A stretch of DNA of 38,883 bases. Origin: Sedimentisphaerales bacterium (GTDB lineage: Bacteria; Planctomycetota; Phycisphaerae; Sedimentisphaerales; SM23-30). A model generated the notes under the pieces. That model searched no databases. It saw only the letters and a list, made by a program, of their open reading frames with translations, and was not told the DNA's origin. Shown one piece after another: positions 15,203 to 23,005 of this stretch (position 1 is its first letter; every line of letters starts with the position of its first letter). Where the stretch lies: the NCBI GenBank assembly GCA_016930295.1, contig JAFGHE010000286.1:1-38883 (forward strand). The letters run 5' to 3'. The position numbers and the translations under genes are program-made.

Positions 15203-17050
15203 TCATAACTGTTTATCATAGGCTTCCTGTCGTTGCCCCTGGTATATACGTTCGGTAAAGGTAAATTTGAATTTGGTCATGGGCTCAACTTCCAGAGTAA
15301 ATCGGGCCCGGGTCATATCGTGTTTGGCATATCCGACCTGAGGATGTATCATTGCCAGCGTCCAGTAGGCCGTGCCCAGGTTGTGAGTGATTTCCACTTC
15401 GATGGCCAGGTCCCGGGCATTGGTCACGGTAATCTCCCACTCACGCACCTCGTCCCAGCCGCTGATATTGGCTTTATAGTCGAATATGTAATTCTCCGTA
15501 TGCATGGCCATAACCTTCGGTTCGACCATAACCTTTTGCGCCGGCCCCAGGTCCAGTTCCACCTCTTCATTCACCGGGATATACTTCATATACGACCCGC
15601 CGACAAAGGAAAGATTTTCCTGTTCATTTATTTGCCGGTAAATCTTGATAATGCCGTCGGGAATAGGCGTGCGCCCCAGTTTATGTTCCTCATCATTGGT
15701 AAAAGTGAGAAAGCGTACCGTCTGCTTGCCCCAGCGCTGCTCATCATATTTATACAGACTCTCAACCGGGATATTCTCTGTTTTAAACGAAGGCAGACGC
15801 TTGCCCCAGCCATCCGGTATGGTTTCCGTACCCTCGATCGTATAAAGAAAATATTCACTGAGTCCTTCCTTTACAATCTGCTTGATCTTTTGGTTGCCCT
15901 CGAATTTCATATCCCCCGCATAACCCCCCATCATACCATAAATTCTATCTGGCGACTTCAAAGCACCCCAAACAGCTCCAGAGGAATCATCCATATCATA
16001 GAACCCCGGGACCGGGCCGCCGTAAGCATATTGACGAAGAGCCAATTCGACAATTTGATCGAGCAGATGGACTTCGCCTACAATCAGGCGTGTCTGAGCA
16101 TTTTCATATTCCTCACCGCTGTAATTATCCACGCGTACATAGCCCTGCAGGATCATGGTATGTTCATCTTCCGCCAGCGTTCCCATATAAAAGGCCCGCC
16201 ATTCGATGCCGGCCGTGAAATAGCTAATCTCAAACGGCGCCCGGCCGGACACCTGCGACTTGATCAGCCAGCGTCCCAGTTGCGGCAGTCGGGGTGGAAA
16301 GACCAGTTGCTCTACTTCAATCTGCCCCGCGTGTTTTTGCGGCTCCAGATGCAGCGACGTCGGATCAATCAGGGTGTCGGCCCACATGAACTGGAGCCAG
16401 TTCCATCCCTTTTTCAGGGTTAGATTGCGCTGTTCACGGACCAGCGTCAAATCCGCGTGATTATAAATAGTAATCTGCACATTCTCCCGCCGGGGCAGGG
16501 TGACCAGCTCAATATTACTGGCCGGGGCAAAAGGCGGCTTTTCCGATACCCATTCCTCTGCCGGGACTCTATCTATTTTGTCTGATTCCCTTAAAGTTTT
16601 GGCAACAATCGGTGGGGAAGATGGTACAGTCTTTACACCCATGGCAATATCTTCGACTTTTGTTTCATCTCTGGCAACCTGCTCACCTTCTATATTCACC
16701 CAAACATTATTTGGCTGCATGGGTTCATTAATTGCCTGCCACCAGAGAACGCCACCGACCACGATAATAATAGTCGCTGCTGCGGCCGGCCAGGCAGGAA
16801 GGCGAAAATATATAGGCCTGGCAGCAGGAGCAACCTTGGGTAAATTATCCAGGGTTTGCTCAATCAACTCTTCAGATACTTTTTCCGCCTGTAATACATC
16901 CAGAGCGGAAAATTTATGTTTAAGCTGTTCTAAACGCTTTCGACATTCGTCACAGGTCTCCAAATGTTCCCGGACCGCATCTTTCTGAGCATCCGAGGCC
17001 AGATTAAACTGATATTTAATTAACTGATCCTGATCAAGGTGTTTTATCAT
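15203..17050 (-). CDS. Zinc-binding anti-sigma factor fused to an extracytoplasmic DUF4139 sensor domain
   Basis: The N-terminal part is a ZAS/zf-HC2 anti-sigma domain with H29-x3-C33-x2-C36 (HLETCDEC), expected to hold the cognate ECF sigma factor in the cytoplasm. One membrane segment follows at about residues 84-107 (PAAAATIIIVVGGVLWW), then a short linker and a complete DUF4139-like domain from about residue 180 to 615 on the far side of the membrane. That domain has VTLPRRENVQITIYN, ISYFTAGIEWRAFYMGTL, NAQTRLIVGEVHLLDQ and FLYTIEGTETI. Its start overlaps the sigma gene stop by 4 nt, as usual for sigma/anti-sigma pairs. The sensor domain closely resembles the exported protein at 12501-13856, so competition, co-assembly or shared ligand recognition between them is a plausible signalling mode (inference). 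Confidence 0.85.
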   Translation of the reverse strand: MIKHLDQDQLIKYQFNLASDAQKDAVREHLETCDECRKRLEQLKHKFSALDVLQAEKVSEELIEQTLDNLPKVAPAARPIYFRLPAWPAAAATIIIVVGGVLWWQAINEPMQPNNVWVNIEGEQVARDETKVEDIAMGVKTVPSSPPIVAKTLRESDKIDRVPAEEWVSEKPPFAPASNIELVTLPRRENVQITIYNHADLTLVREQRNLTLKKGWNWLQFMWADTLIDPTSLHLEPQKHAGQIEVEQLVFPPRLPQLGRWLIKSQVSGRAPFEISYFTAGIEWRAFYMGTLAEDEHTMILQGYVRVDNYSGEEYENAQTRLIVGEVHLLDQIVELALRQYAYGGPVPGFYDMDDSSGAVWGALKSPDRIYGMMGGYAGDMKFEGNQKIKQIVKEGLSEYFLYTIEGTETIPDGWGKRLPSFKTENIPVESLYKYDEQRWGKQTVRFLTFTNDEEHKLGRTPIPDGIIKIYRQINEQENLSFVGGSYMKYIPVNEEVELDLGPAQKVMVEPKVMAMHTENYIFDYKANISGWDEVREWEITVTNARDLAIEVEITHNLGTAYWTLAMIHPQVGYAKHDMTRARFTLEVEPMTKFKFTFTERIYQGQRQEAYDKQL

Positions 17051-17652
17051 AGTTCACCTCCGGCCACTTCCGGGAGCAGGGTTGCCAAGGTCCTGAGCGC
17101 CCGAAACATCTGCGTCTTAACCGTTCCCAGCGAACATCCCATCACCTGCGCTACCTCCTTATAACTGAGACCCTGATAATAGGCCAGTACCACTGTGGTT
17201 CGCTGGCGTTCGGGAAGCTGCCCCAGGGCCTGCTGCACCTGGGCTTTTTGTTCTGTTAAACTGGCGGTTTCCATAGGATTTTCAGTTTTGTTTGTATGAA
17301 CCGTTAACGGCATCAGGGCTTCAGTACAATTCTTTCCATCACAAGTTTTTTGTGTTTGATTCAACGACACCGTTTGAGGCCTGCCCCCCTGTTTACGATA
17401 AAAATCAGTCACAATATTTGTGGCTATCGTATAGAGCCATGTTTTAAAAGAGCTCCGGCCCTTGAACAGGCCGGCCTTCTGATACGCCCGGCTGAAGGAC
17501 TCCTGAAACATATCTTCTGCCTGATGCCGGTCCTTACACAACCGCATCAGGTATCCCATCAGGGAATCCCCGTGCCGGCGAACCAGTTCACCAAACGCCG
17601 CCCCATCACCCTGCAAATGGGCCTTTATTAAAACATCATCACTTGGCTCCAT
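17047..17652 (-). CDS. ECF RNA polymerase sigma factor
   Basis: A 201-residue extracytoplasmic-function sigma factor. Region 2 includes DRHQAEDMFQESFSRAYQK and FKTWLYTIATNIVTDFYRK, which contact the -10 element and core. Region 4 includes LPERQRTTVVLAYYQGLSYKEVAQVMGCSLGTVKTQMFRAL, a helix-turn-helix for the -35 element. A linker of about 45 residues between them is longer than usual. The gene overlaps the following anti-sigma gene by 4 nt. The ATG lies inside the palindrome GCTCCATGGAGC, with GGAG upstream at a usable distance. It probably controls its own operon, including the two DUF4139 genes. Confidence 0.93.
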   Translation of the reverse strand: MEPSDDVLIKAHLQGDGAAFGELVRRHGDSLMGYLMRLCKDRHQAEDMFQESFSRAYQKAGLFKGRSSFKTWLYTIATNIVTDFYRKQGGRPQTVSLNQTQKTCDGKNCTEALMPLTVHTNKTENPMETASLTEQKAQVQQALGQLPERQRTTVVLAYYQGLSYKEVAQVMGCSLGTVKTQMFRALRTLATLLPEVAGGEL

Positions 17653-17710
17653 GGAGCTTTATTCTCCGATTCCTTACTATAATCCTTGGACGAGCCGGGT
17701 GCCTCTCCTG

Positions 17711-17738
17711 TTGACAGAAAATGTGACCGTTTTATATT
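17711..17738 (+). promoter_or_regulatory. Sigma-70-type promoter candidate reading toward tRNA-Arg
   Basis: TTGACA (17711-17716) and TATATT (17733-17738) are 16 nt apart. The nearest + strand product is the tRNA, about 250 nt away, so it may drive the tRNA precursor or an unrecognised small RNA. Confidence 0.4.
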
Positions 17739-17921
17739 TTCACTTCCATGAGAAACCACTATTCAAGCTCTCTCCTTATAACCTGCCATATTTTAAACAG
17801 TTATGTTTATTCTGCCTTTTTATCTCCCTATGTCAATGCCATAATTCAAGCGCAAATTTAATAAATTTAAATTGAATTTTACCTGCAAGCCCCGTAGATT
17901 CAGGAAGATTGATAACATTAC

Positions 17922-17950
17922 TTATAGAAAACAAACTGTCTTTCTATAAT
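17922..17950 (+). promoter_or_regulatory. Probable tRNA-Arg promoter
   Basis: A perfect TATAAT at 17945-17950 is preceded, 17 nt upstream, by the weak -35 box TTATAG (17922-17927). The tRNA begins 35 nt after the -10 box, a normal distance for a short 5' leader. Confidence 0.4.
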
Positions 17951-17956
17951 CAATAT

Positions 17957-18071
17957 TTTTATAACTCTAAGTTATAAAAGGATTTGCGCCCGTAGCTCAA
18001 TTGGATAGAGTCGCGGACTTCGAATCCGAAGGTTGCAGGTTCGAGTCCTGCCGGGCGCGGTTTTATAACTC
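17957..18071. repeat. Short direct and inverted repeats flanking tRNA-Arg
   Basis: TTTTATAACTC occurs at 17957-17967 and again at 18061-18071, on both sides of the tRNA. An inverted copy, AGTTATAAAA (17970-17979), pairs perfectly with the left copy around a 3-nt loop. The repeats may be processing signals or remnants of a small insertion next to the tRNA. Confidence 0.5.
17986..18059 (+). tRNA. tRNA-Arg(UCG)
   Basis: A 74-nt cloverleaf: acceptor stem GCGCCCG/CGGGCGC, D-stem GCTC/GAGT with one G-U pair, anticodon loop CTTCGAA with anticodon TCG at 18020-18022 (reads CGA, arginine), T-arm GCAGG-TTCGAGT-CCTGC, discriminator G and no encoded CCA. Position 27-43 is a G-A mismatch in the anticodon stem, a small oddity in an otherwise regular tRNA. 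Confidence 0.95.
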
Positions 18072-18174
18072 CTTTCTATTAAACATCTTACAAATACCGC
18101 TCAAAACTCTTTCGACCCGAAAATGCCCGTTTGGGGGCAAAGTGGGTCAGTCAGGTCGCTTGCGGGGATTTTTT

Positions 18175-18318
18175 AAGGAGTATTCCCTGCACGACCTGCG
18201 CCCTTTTCATCTCCTCATCATGGATGCTAAGGTGGTAGGTTTGGGTAGTCTGAATACTACTGTGACCGGCAAGTTAAAGAGCACCGTAAATTCTCCGGAA
18301 CTGCAGTATTTCGAGTGA
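18175..18318 (+). pseudogene. Relic of a tyrosine recombinase (integrase) C-terminal region
   Basis: In the frame starting at 18175 the residues KEYSLHDLR are followed by F, HLLIMDAKVV, LG and SLNTT. This is the order of a tyrosine integrase catalytic core (HDLR, T/HLL, the LGH region, S-x-NTT), but with residues missing around the R-H-x-x-T and LGH positions and with no catalytic Tyr. It starts about 115 nt after the 3' end of tRNA-Arg, a classic integration target. The reading is based on short motifs only. Confidence 0.35.
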
Positions 18319-18385
18319 ACTGGCGCTACCTTGATCATTCAAATCAGTGGACAGGGATTCTGATTGGTCTCCAAAGAGTGCCGGA

Positions 18386-18529
18386 TTATTTTGTACGACT
18401 TGTGCTTGTCTGCCAGTCACCAAGTATAGCAACTTGACTAAACGCCGGCCGGCTCAGAAATAACAACGTCAGCAATACGGCTGCCAGGAAAAGAGACCTT
18501 CCACATTTTTGTTGTCGTTCTTGGTTCAT
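18386..18529 (-). pseudogene. Truncated secreted-protein gene (signal peptide plus start of a beta domain)
   Basis: An ATG at 18529 opens a 47-residue frame with a clear signal peptide (basic start, LFLAAVLLTLLFLS, then RPAFS) followed by VAILGDWQTSTSRTK and a TAA at 18386-18388. The mature start resembles the ELVTPWQTGLTNEK segment inside the GH30 enzyme encoded just upstream, and codons after the stop read S-G-T, as expected after a Glu codon. A GAA to TAA change could thus have created the stop. Similarity is lost soon afterwards, near the integrase relic. No strong ribosome binding site is seen. Confidence 0.5.
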
Positions 18530-18570
18530 TTGTCATTTTGTACACGTTTAGAATAAAGTCAATTTGCTTT

Positions 18571-20964
18571 TTACCAGTTTGGTGTGCAGCCAGAGTCTGT
18601 GGGGTTATTACACTGCATCCACTGCATTGCGAAATCGCTGAAGTCGGCAAAATCAACGTCACTGTCCGGCTCAAAATCACTATGTTCACAATTGTCGGGT
18701 TCTGAGCAGTCAGTATCAAGCCAGTAGTACGTAAGTACTTCAAGATCGCCCAAGTTTACATAACAGTCCTCATTAAGGTCTGAGGCAAGCCGGTACCCGC
18801 CACTTTGAACCTGCGAACAGTTTTCAAATCCGTTGGCTTCGGCGGCCTGGACCACGAAGCCGATTATTACCTGGCGATTAACGCTGTTGTGGGTAACGCT
18901 TGGAGTTTCATCAATAGCGGTTGCGGATTTATAGCCTGTTACACCCGTGGATGATGCCGATGACTGGTGGCTTCCCTGGGTAAAACCGTTGTTTAATGTA
19001 TATGTACCCGTATTGCCGCATGTGGCTGCGTCTATAACCATATCGCCGTTATTTGTGGTAAGCGAAGACGTTAAGATTGTAGAGCTTGTACCTCCTGCGG
19101 TAGCAGAATCTCCGGTGAGGTCAGCCTGGTTGACATTTGAAAGAAATACACTGGCATATTTAATCTCGGCCGGTTCTGTATCCCAAGTCGGGTTAAATGT
19201 ATCATTGGTCGCAGCCGTGATACCCGCCTCGTCAAGAATATATGCCGCCACATAAGCCTCGATGGTAGCACTGTAGTTTCCCTCAACGACTTTGTTCATC
19301 GACTGCCCGCCGTATGTTACATCAGTAAGATCCATGACGCCGTCCATCTCACCGTGTGCGACGAAAATTAGCGCGCGGTTTGTAGCGCTCGGCTTTTCAT
19401 TGGTCAGACCTGTTTGCCACGGTGTTACCAGTTCCACGTCAGTGCTTGGCGGGTCGGTTGTCGCTGATGCCGTGCCGGACCATTCCGTTTCATTTTGAGC
19501 AGGGGAGTCATCACGTGCCCTAACACGGAATGTATATGACGTCGATGGTGTAAGATCCTGCGCTTCATAAGTTAAGCTTGTCTGCCATGTGCTGCTGGCA
19601 CTGCCGTCTGTAGTACATTCGAAATAATAGGACACGGGTGGACTATCATCGCTGGCGGTCTCAGCGGTCATAATGATCGAAGTTGACCCTGTTGCCGCAG
19701 GCTCGCCGCCACTGGCCCATTGCATCGGGTCCGGAGTCGGTGGAGTAGTTTCGCCACCGCCGATAGTGCCAACAAAAGTGTTTATACTATTCGCGGCCAA
19801 AGTATTAGTACTGCCCACAGAGCCCATATTACTTAAATTATTATCACTTGTTGTTTCATACTTTGTATAACTGTCCACGCTGCCACCAGACAGCGAAAAT
19901 GTCACGCTACTGGAAGACGAGTTCTGATTTATAGCAACAATCACCAGAGAATCGCCGCTTTTATACGCAGTTACATAAACACCAGAAGAAGGGCTGGCGG
20001 TCGCATCTACCCTGGTGTATCCCGGTCGGACGAATTTAGCGAAATGGCTCATAACGTAACCGCGTTTGGTAACATTTCCGTCTTCATCCATCGGGCCGTA
20101 GGATCTTCTTATATACCACCAGATGTATGCATTCATATTCGCAACCATACAATCATGAATTTCCTTGCCGGTTGCAAGATTGTCCACCCAGTCAGTTTCG
20201 AGCACAAGGTGTTCAGTCATGAATATATCTTTCCCTTTGTTTCGAGCCAGGGGATAATCAGAGAGACCTCCTCCATAGATATGGCCGGCGATGATTTCCA
20301 TTTGCGCTTCGGCAGCCGAATCGTTTAGTATGGGGTCAGTAAAACTTTGATTGAAATTAAACGACTCGGCAACCATTACCCTGGTTGGAATTACAGATGC
20401 ATTATTTGTGAGAAAATTTCTCATTTGTGTCGACGTCCAGTCACATGACTCGTAGGACACTGCGATATCGGGCTCGTTTTGAAGGGAGATGGCATACAAA
20501 GAGGCTCCATTCGATGACATATAATTGGCAAAATCCGTTAAATGATCAGCATAATCATCATATGCATCCGTTCTTAGTTCACCTCCGATGAGATCATTGT
20601 TAGTTTTCATAGATGCCGGAGGCGACCAGGGTGATGCGACTACAATCGCTCCGTGGCTTTTAGCTCTTACGGCGGCCGAAATTTCGCCGCTCCAGTTGGC
20701 GTTGTTATGTGGGACGTCGATACGCAAAATAGTAAAGCCGATCTGTCCGGGACCGTTGCCAAAAGCCGTATCAACCTGGTCATTAGTTAGGGTGCCAATC
20801 CATCTGGGAAAATTCATACCACCAAAGCCCCTGATAGTCTGCCTTGGGGTGCTTAAATCAATGTTCGCGGTTGCCGCCATCGCAGCCTGCGGTAGTATCA
20901 GGCAGAATGTAAAAATTGCCATCGCTATGAATCTGTAACTATGGATTTGCTTGCCATTAATCAT
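18571..20964 (-). CDS. Secreted GH30 glucuronoxylanase-like enzyme with Fn3, beta-sandwich and dockerin-like modules
   Basis: A 797-residue exported enzyme expected to cut glucuronoxylan. After a signal peptide (about 1-31) the GH30 catalytic domain opens QTIRGFGGMNFP and contains the acid/base Glu164 in LQNEPD and the nucleophile Glu251 in FMTEHL. The block WWYIRRSYGPMDEDGNV followed by KRGYVMSHFAKFVRPGY is characteristic of subfamily 8 glucuronoxylanases (XynC type). An accessory beta-sandwich reaches about residue 395. Then come an Fn3 module (about 408-505), a beta-rich module of about 190 residues with NRALIFVAHGE and VTYGGQSMNKVV (exported-protein module of unknown role), and two dockerin-like calcium loops (SDLNEDCYVN and SDFEPDSDVD). 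It shares its promoter and leader with the other GH30 gene and lies downstream of the LacI-family gene. Confidence 0.92.
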   Translation of the reverse strand: MINGKQIHSYRFIAMAIFTFCLILPQAAMAATANIDLSTPRQTIRGFGGMNFPRWIGTLTNDQVDTAFGNGPGQIGFTILRIDVPHNNANWSGEISAAVRAKSHGAIVVASPWSPPASMKTNNDLIGGELRTDAYDDYADHLTDFANYMSSNGASLYAISLQNEPDIAVSYESCDWTSTQMRNFLTNNASVIPTRVMVAESFNFNQSFTDPILNDSAAEAQMEIIAGHIYGGGLSDYPLARNKGKDIFMTEHLVLETDWVDNLATGKEIHDCMVANMNAYIWWYIRRSYGPMDEDGNVTKRGYVMSHFAKFVRPGYTRVDATASPSSGVYVTAYKSGDSLVIVAINQNSSSSSVTFSLSGGSVDSYTKYETTSDNNLSNMGSVGSTNTLAANSINTFVGTIGGGETTPPTPDPMQWASGGEPAATGSTSIIMTAETASDDSPPVSYYFECTTDGSASSTWQTSLTYEAQDLTPSTSYTFRVRARDDSPAQNETEWSGTASATTDPPSTDVELVTPWQTGLTNEKPSATNRALIFVAHGEMDGVMDLTDVTYGGQSMNKVVEGNYSATIEAYVAAYILDEAGITAATNDTFNPTWDTEPAEIKYASVFLSNVNQADLTGDSATAGGTSSTILTSSLTTNNGDMVIDAATCGNTGTYTLNNGFTQGSHQSSASSTGVTGYKSATAIDETPSVTHNSVNRQVIIGFVVQAAEANGFENCSQVQSGGYRLASDLNEDCYVNLGDLEVLTYYWLDTDCSEPDNCEHSDFEPDSDVDFADFSDFAMQWMQCNNPTDSGCTPNW

Positions 20965-21180
20965 CGTTTTCTCCTCAAAAACAAATTACTGACTACTGTT
21001 CGTATCACTCTTATCATTCTGTATATCGTTATTTAACTAAAACTAAATAGATATAACATGATTTACATAATTATAACTTCAATGTCACGAACGAGGTTCG
21101 AGTCTCTCTTTTAAATCTATAGATAATCCAGTTCCTGAATTACCCGCGGATTCATATGAAGTATAGCGGTTTTGGCTATG

Positions 21181-21338
21181 AAAGGTGAGAATAAGAAGAC
21201 AAACCGGGCTTGTGTATCTCAAACCCCTCCAGATTTTAAATATTTTGTCCGATGCTCATTCCCCTCTTTGTTAATATTATTTAAGCCATTATAAAATAAT
21301 GGCTTATATGAAAAATTCCTAAGCCTGGCTCTCCTTGA
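21181..21338 (-). ncRNA. Conserved structured 5' leader of the second GH30 gene (copy 2)
   Basis: Shares with 9601-9757 the same blocks in the same order: AAAGGTGAGAATAAGAAGA (21181-21199), CTCATTCCCCTCT (21255-21267), the inverted repeat (21282-21306), TCCTAAGCCTG (21317-21327) and CTCCTTGA (21331-21338). The transcribed hairpin has perfect arms TAAGCCATTA and TAATGGCTTA. The sequence between blocks has diverged, so the blocks look selected. Here the leader is 216 nt from the start codon, against 53 nt in copy 1. Confidence 0.5.
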
Positions 21339-21351
21339 ATACTAAGTTTTC

Positions 21352-21365
21352 AGTACATGTTTACT
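21352..21365 (-). promoter_or_regulatory. Operator-like site downstream of the second GH30 promoter
   Basis: AGTACATGTTTACT occupies the same place, relative to the -10 box, as the palindrome AGTAATCGTTTACT in front of the first GH30 gene. It keeps the outer AGTA and TACT but has a less symmetric centre. It is a candidate binding site for the LacI-family regulator. Confidence 0.35.
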
Positions 21366-21375
21366 TCTTATACGA

Positions 21376-21404
21376 ATAGTAACACAAATGGTGCTTTTTA
21401 TCAA
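21376..21404 (-). promoter_or_regulatory. Sigma-70-type promoter of the second GH30 gene
   Basis: On the - strand, TTGATA (21399-21404) and TACTAT (21376-21381) are exactly 17 nt apart. The element aligns with the promoter of the first GH30 gene, followed by the same operator and leader blocks. Confidence 0.6.
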
Positions 21405-21416
21405 GATATAAATAAT

Positions 21417-21480
21417 GCCACCGTCAAAAGTGGATAGAGGGTAATCCTATATAATCTGTAAAATGCTTGACCGCTACGCT
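21417..21480. repeat. Dispersed inverted-repeat element, degraded copy C
   Basis: The left end GCCACCGTCAAAAGTGGATA (21417-21436) matches copies A and B closely. The interior keeps TATAATCTGTAAAAT-like spacing, and the right end GCTTGACCGCTACGC is a decayed form of ACTTTTGACGCTAGC. It sits just upstream of the GH30 promoter, as copy A does. Confidence 0.45.
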
Positions 21481-21647
21481 GAGGTACCGAGGGTTTTTCT
21501 TTAATCAATAAATTGAAATCCGATAACAAACACCTGGCTGCACTACACTCTAATTGACACCCGTCACTCAAAATATTGAGAAAATTGGCATAAAGACACG
21601 CAGTTCAAATAACTTACTTCAGGCTAAAAATACCAGGGAGAGATAGT

Positions 21648-22676
21648 TTAAATTTTGGCGGTGGATCTGCGTACGATGAGTTCGCAGCCCATTTTGACAT
21701 GTTTGGTACGGGTACCGGTTAGTTTGCCGTTGATGCGATCCAACAGTATCTCAGCCGACTTGGCGCCCATCTCACGCGGCATCTGGCGCACCGTGGTCAG
21801 CGGCGGATTAATTAACTGGGCTATCTTATGCGTGTCGCTATAACCAACAATTGAAAGATCGTCCGGAATTTTTATTTCCATTTCCTCGGCTACTTTATAA
21901 ATCTCAAAGGCCACCCAGTCACTAAAGGCAAAAATTGCCGTGGGTCGCGGCTGAGACAACAGCAACTCGCGGGCCGTGTCAGGCACATCCTCATCCAGGG
22001 AACTTTCCACAATCTGGCAGGTAGCCCCTTCCAGTTCCGCCACACTTTCTTCAAAAAACTTCCGACGCAGTCGGGCCCAGCTCCAGGCCCCGTCGCTGGC
22101 CAGATGACCCATACGACGATGACCCAGTCGATATAAATGACGGGCCACACGTTCAGCACCCAGCTTTTCGTCGGTAATAACCGAATCCGCAAAATCAAGT
22201 TCATGGTCGATAGTAACGACCGGAAGATCACGCGATTCCAGTTCATCCAGGTGGGTACCATAGACCTCACTTACCTTGGGCCAGAGTATAACGCCGTCTA
22301 CACGCCGGTCAATCAGTCGGTGCATCTGTTTCAACATGAAGTTTTCACGGTCCGCACGCTCCAGACTGGCATCTTCCCAAAGAGTTATTGGAGCATAATC
22401 CGATTTGACCAGTTCATCATGAATCCCTTTGAGTACGTCTGACCAGAAGGGATTAAAAGGCGGCACCATAATCCCCACGTTTCGGGTTCTGCCGGTCTGG
22501 ATGCCGTGAATAAGCAGATTGGGCCGATAGTTCATCTCACGCGCCACCTTAAGTACACGCTCGCGAGTCTTTTCAGATATGTCACCACGGTTGCGTAAAA
22601 CCCGGGATACAGTGGTTATGGACAGGTTGGTGGCCTCGGCAATCTGCTTTAAGCTCATTTTCTGTTTCTTGGTCAT
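21648..22676 (-). CDS. LacI-family transcriptional regulator
   Basis: A 342-residue sugar-responsive repressor type. The N-terminal helix-turn-helix is clear (LKQIAEATNLSITTVSRVLRNRG, residues about 8-30), followed by the hinge YRPNLLIHGI, where the usual minor-groove Leu is Ile. A periplasmic-binding-protein-like effector domain follows (GIMVPPFNPFWSDVLKGI, VDGVILWPKV, AERVARHLYRLGHRRMGHL, FAFSDWVAFEIYK, DDLSIVGYSDT). I chose the ATG at 22676; an in-frame GTG at 22691 is also possible, and an AGGTG lies upstream of the ATG at a long spacing. It reads in the same direction as the GH30 gene 683 nt downstream. The palindromes after both GH30 promoters are plausible operators (inference). The ligand is unknown. 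Confidence 0.92.
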   Translation of the reverse strand: MTKKQKMSLKQIAEATNLSITTVSRVLRNRGDISEKTRERVLKVAREMNYRPNLLIHGIQTGRTRNVGIMVPPFNPFWSDVLKGIHDELVKSDYAPITLWEDASLERADRENFMLKQMHRLIDRRVDGVILWPKVSEVYGTHLDELESRDLPVVTIDHELDFADSVITDEKLGAERVARHLYRLGHRRMGHLASDGAWSWARLRRKFFEESVAELEGATCQIVESSLDEDVPDTARELLLSQPRPTAIFAFSDWVAFEIYKVAEEMEIKIPDDLSIVGYSDTHKIAQLINPPLTTVRQMPREMGAKSAEILLDRINGKLTGTRTKHVKMGCELIVRRSTAKI

Positions 22677-23005
22677 ATCTTTAAAATACACCTACTTACA
22701 AGTAATAGCAAGAATATTTTTGCGTTAAATTGTAAAAAAATTACATTTTATTTTGATATATAAATATCCAATTGTTTTTCCTATTGAGGCTATATCCTTA
22801 TGTAAATATACCTTTATCTTTTCATAATGCCTCATGATTGGAATTTTCCTATGTCATTATAATAAAATAAGTTATAAAAATAATCCTTAAATACCCATAA
22901 TCTGGATTAATTTAAATTTTTGATAAACTGTAAAATTATGTTAACATATTTTATGTTAAAGCGTCCTGAGGTATGAATTATCTGTAAAAATATTTGAAAG
23001 TTATT
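22677..23005. other. AT-rich divergent intergenic region (lacI-type gene and ECF sigma gene)
   Basis: About 330 nt of very AT-rich DNA lies between two divergent genes. It holds a perfect 19-bp palindrome (22941-22959) and several promoter-like AT runs, of which TTGATA at 22920-22925 is the best -35 box. No open frame in it looks real. Confidence 0.4.
22941..22959. promoter_or_regulatory. Palindromic operator candidate upstream of the second ECF sigma gene
   Basis: TTAACATA and TATGTTAA form perfect 8-bp arms around a TTT centre, ending 46 nt before the ATG at 23006. The size and position suit a dimeric regulator, but the AT-richness of the region makes chance symmetry possible. Confidence 0.35.

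Larger units (their letters stand above)
17653..17985. other. Intergenic region between the ECF sigma gene and tRNA-Arg
   Basis: Besides the sigma gene's upstream region, this holds a good + strand promoter (17711-17738) about 250 nt ahead of the tRNA and a nearer -10 box (17945-17950). The frame open at 17651-17875 has no start signal or recognisable domain, so I see no gene. Confidence 0.4.
20965..21647. other. Regulatory region between the lacI-type gene and the second GH30 gene
   Basis: This 683-nt gap carries, in - strand order, the tail of the regulator transcript, inverted-repeat element copy C (21417-21480), the promoter (21376-21404), an operator-like site (21352-21365), the conserved leader (21181-21338), and about 216 nt of leader with no counterpart in the first GH30 gene. 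No open frame in it looks like a gene. Confidence 0.6.

Noticed and set aside
15233-16423. 396-codon + strand open frame opposite the anti-sigma gene
   Set aside because: It is the antisense of conserved DUF4139 codons and resembles the equally spurious frame opposite the paralogue.
21090-21116. tRNA T-arm-like string GAGGTTCGAGTCTC
   Set aside because: The stem does not pair over 5 bp and no acceptor or anticodon arm is present nearby.
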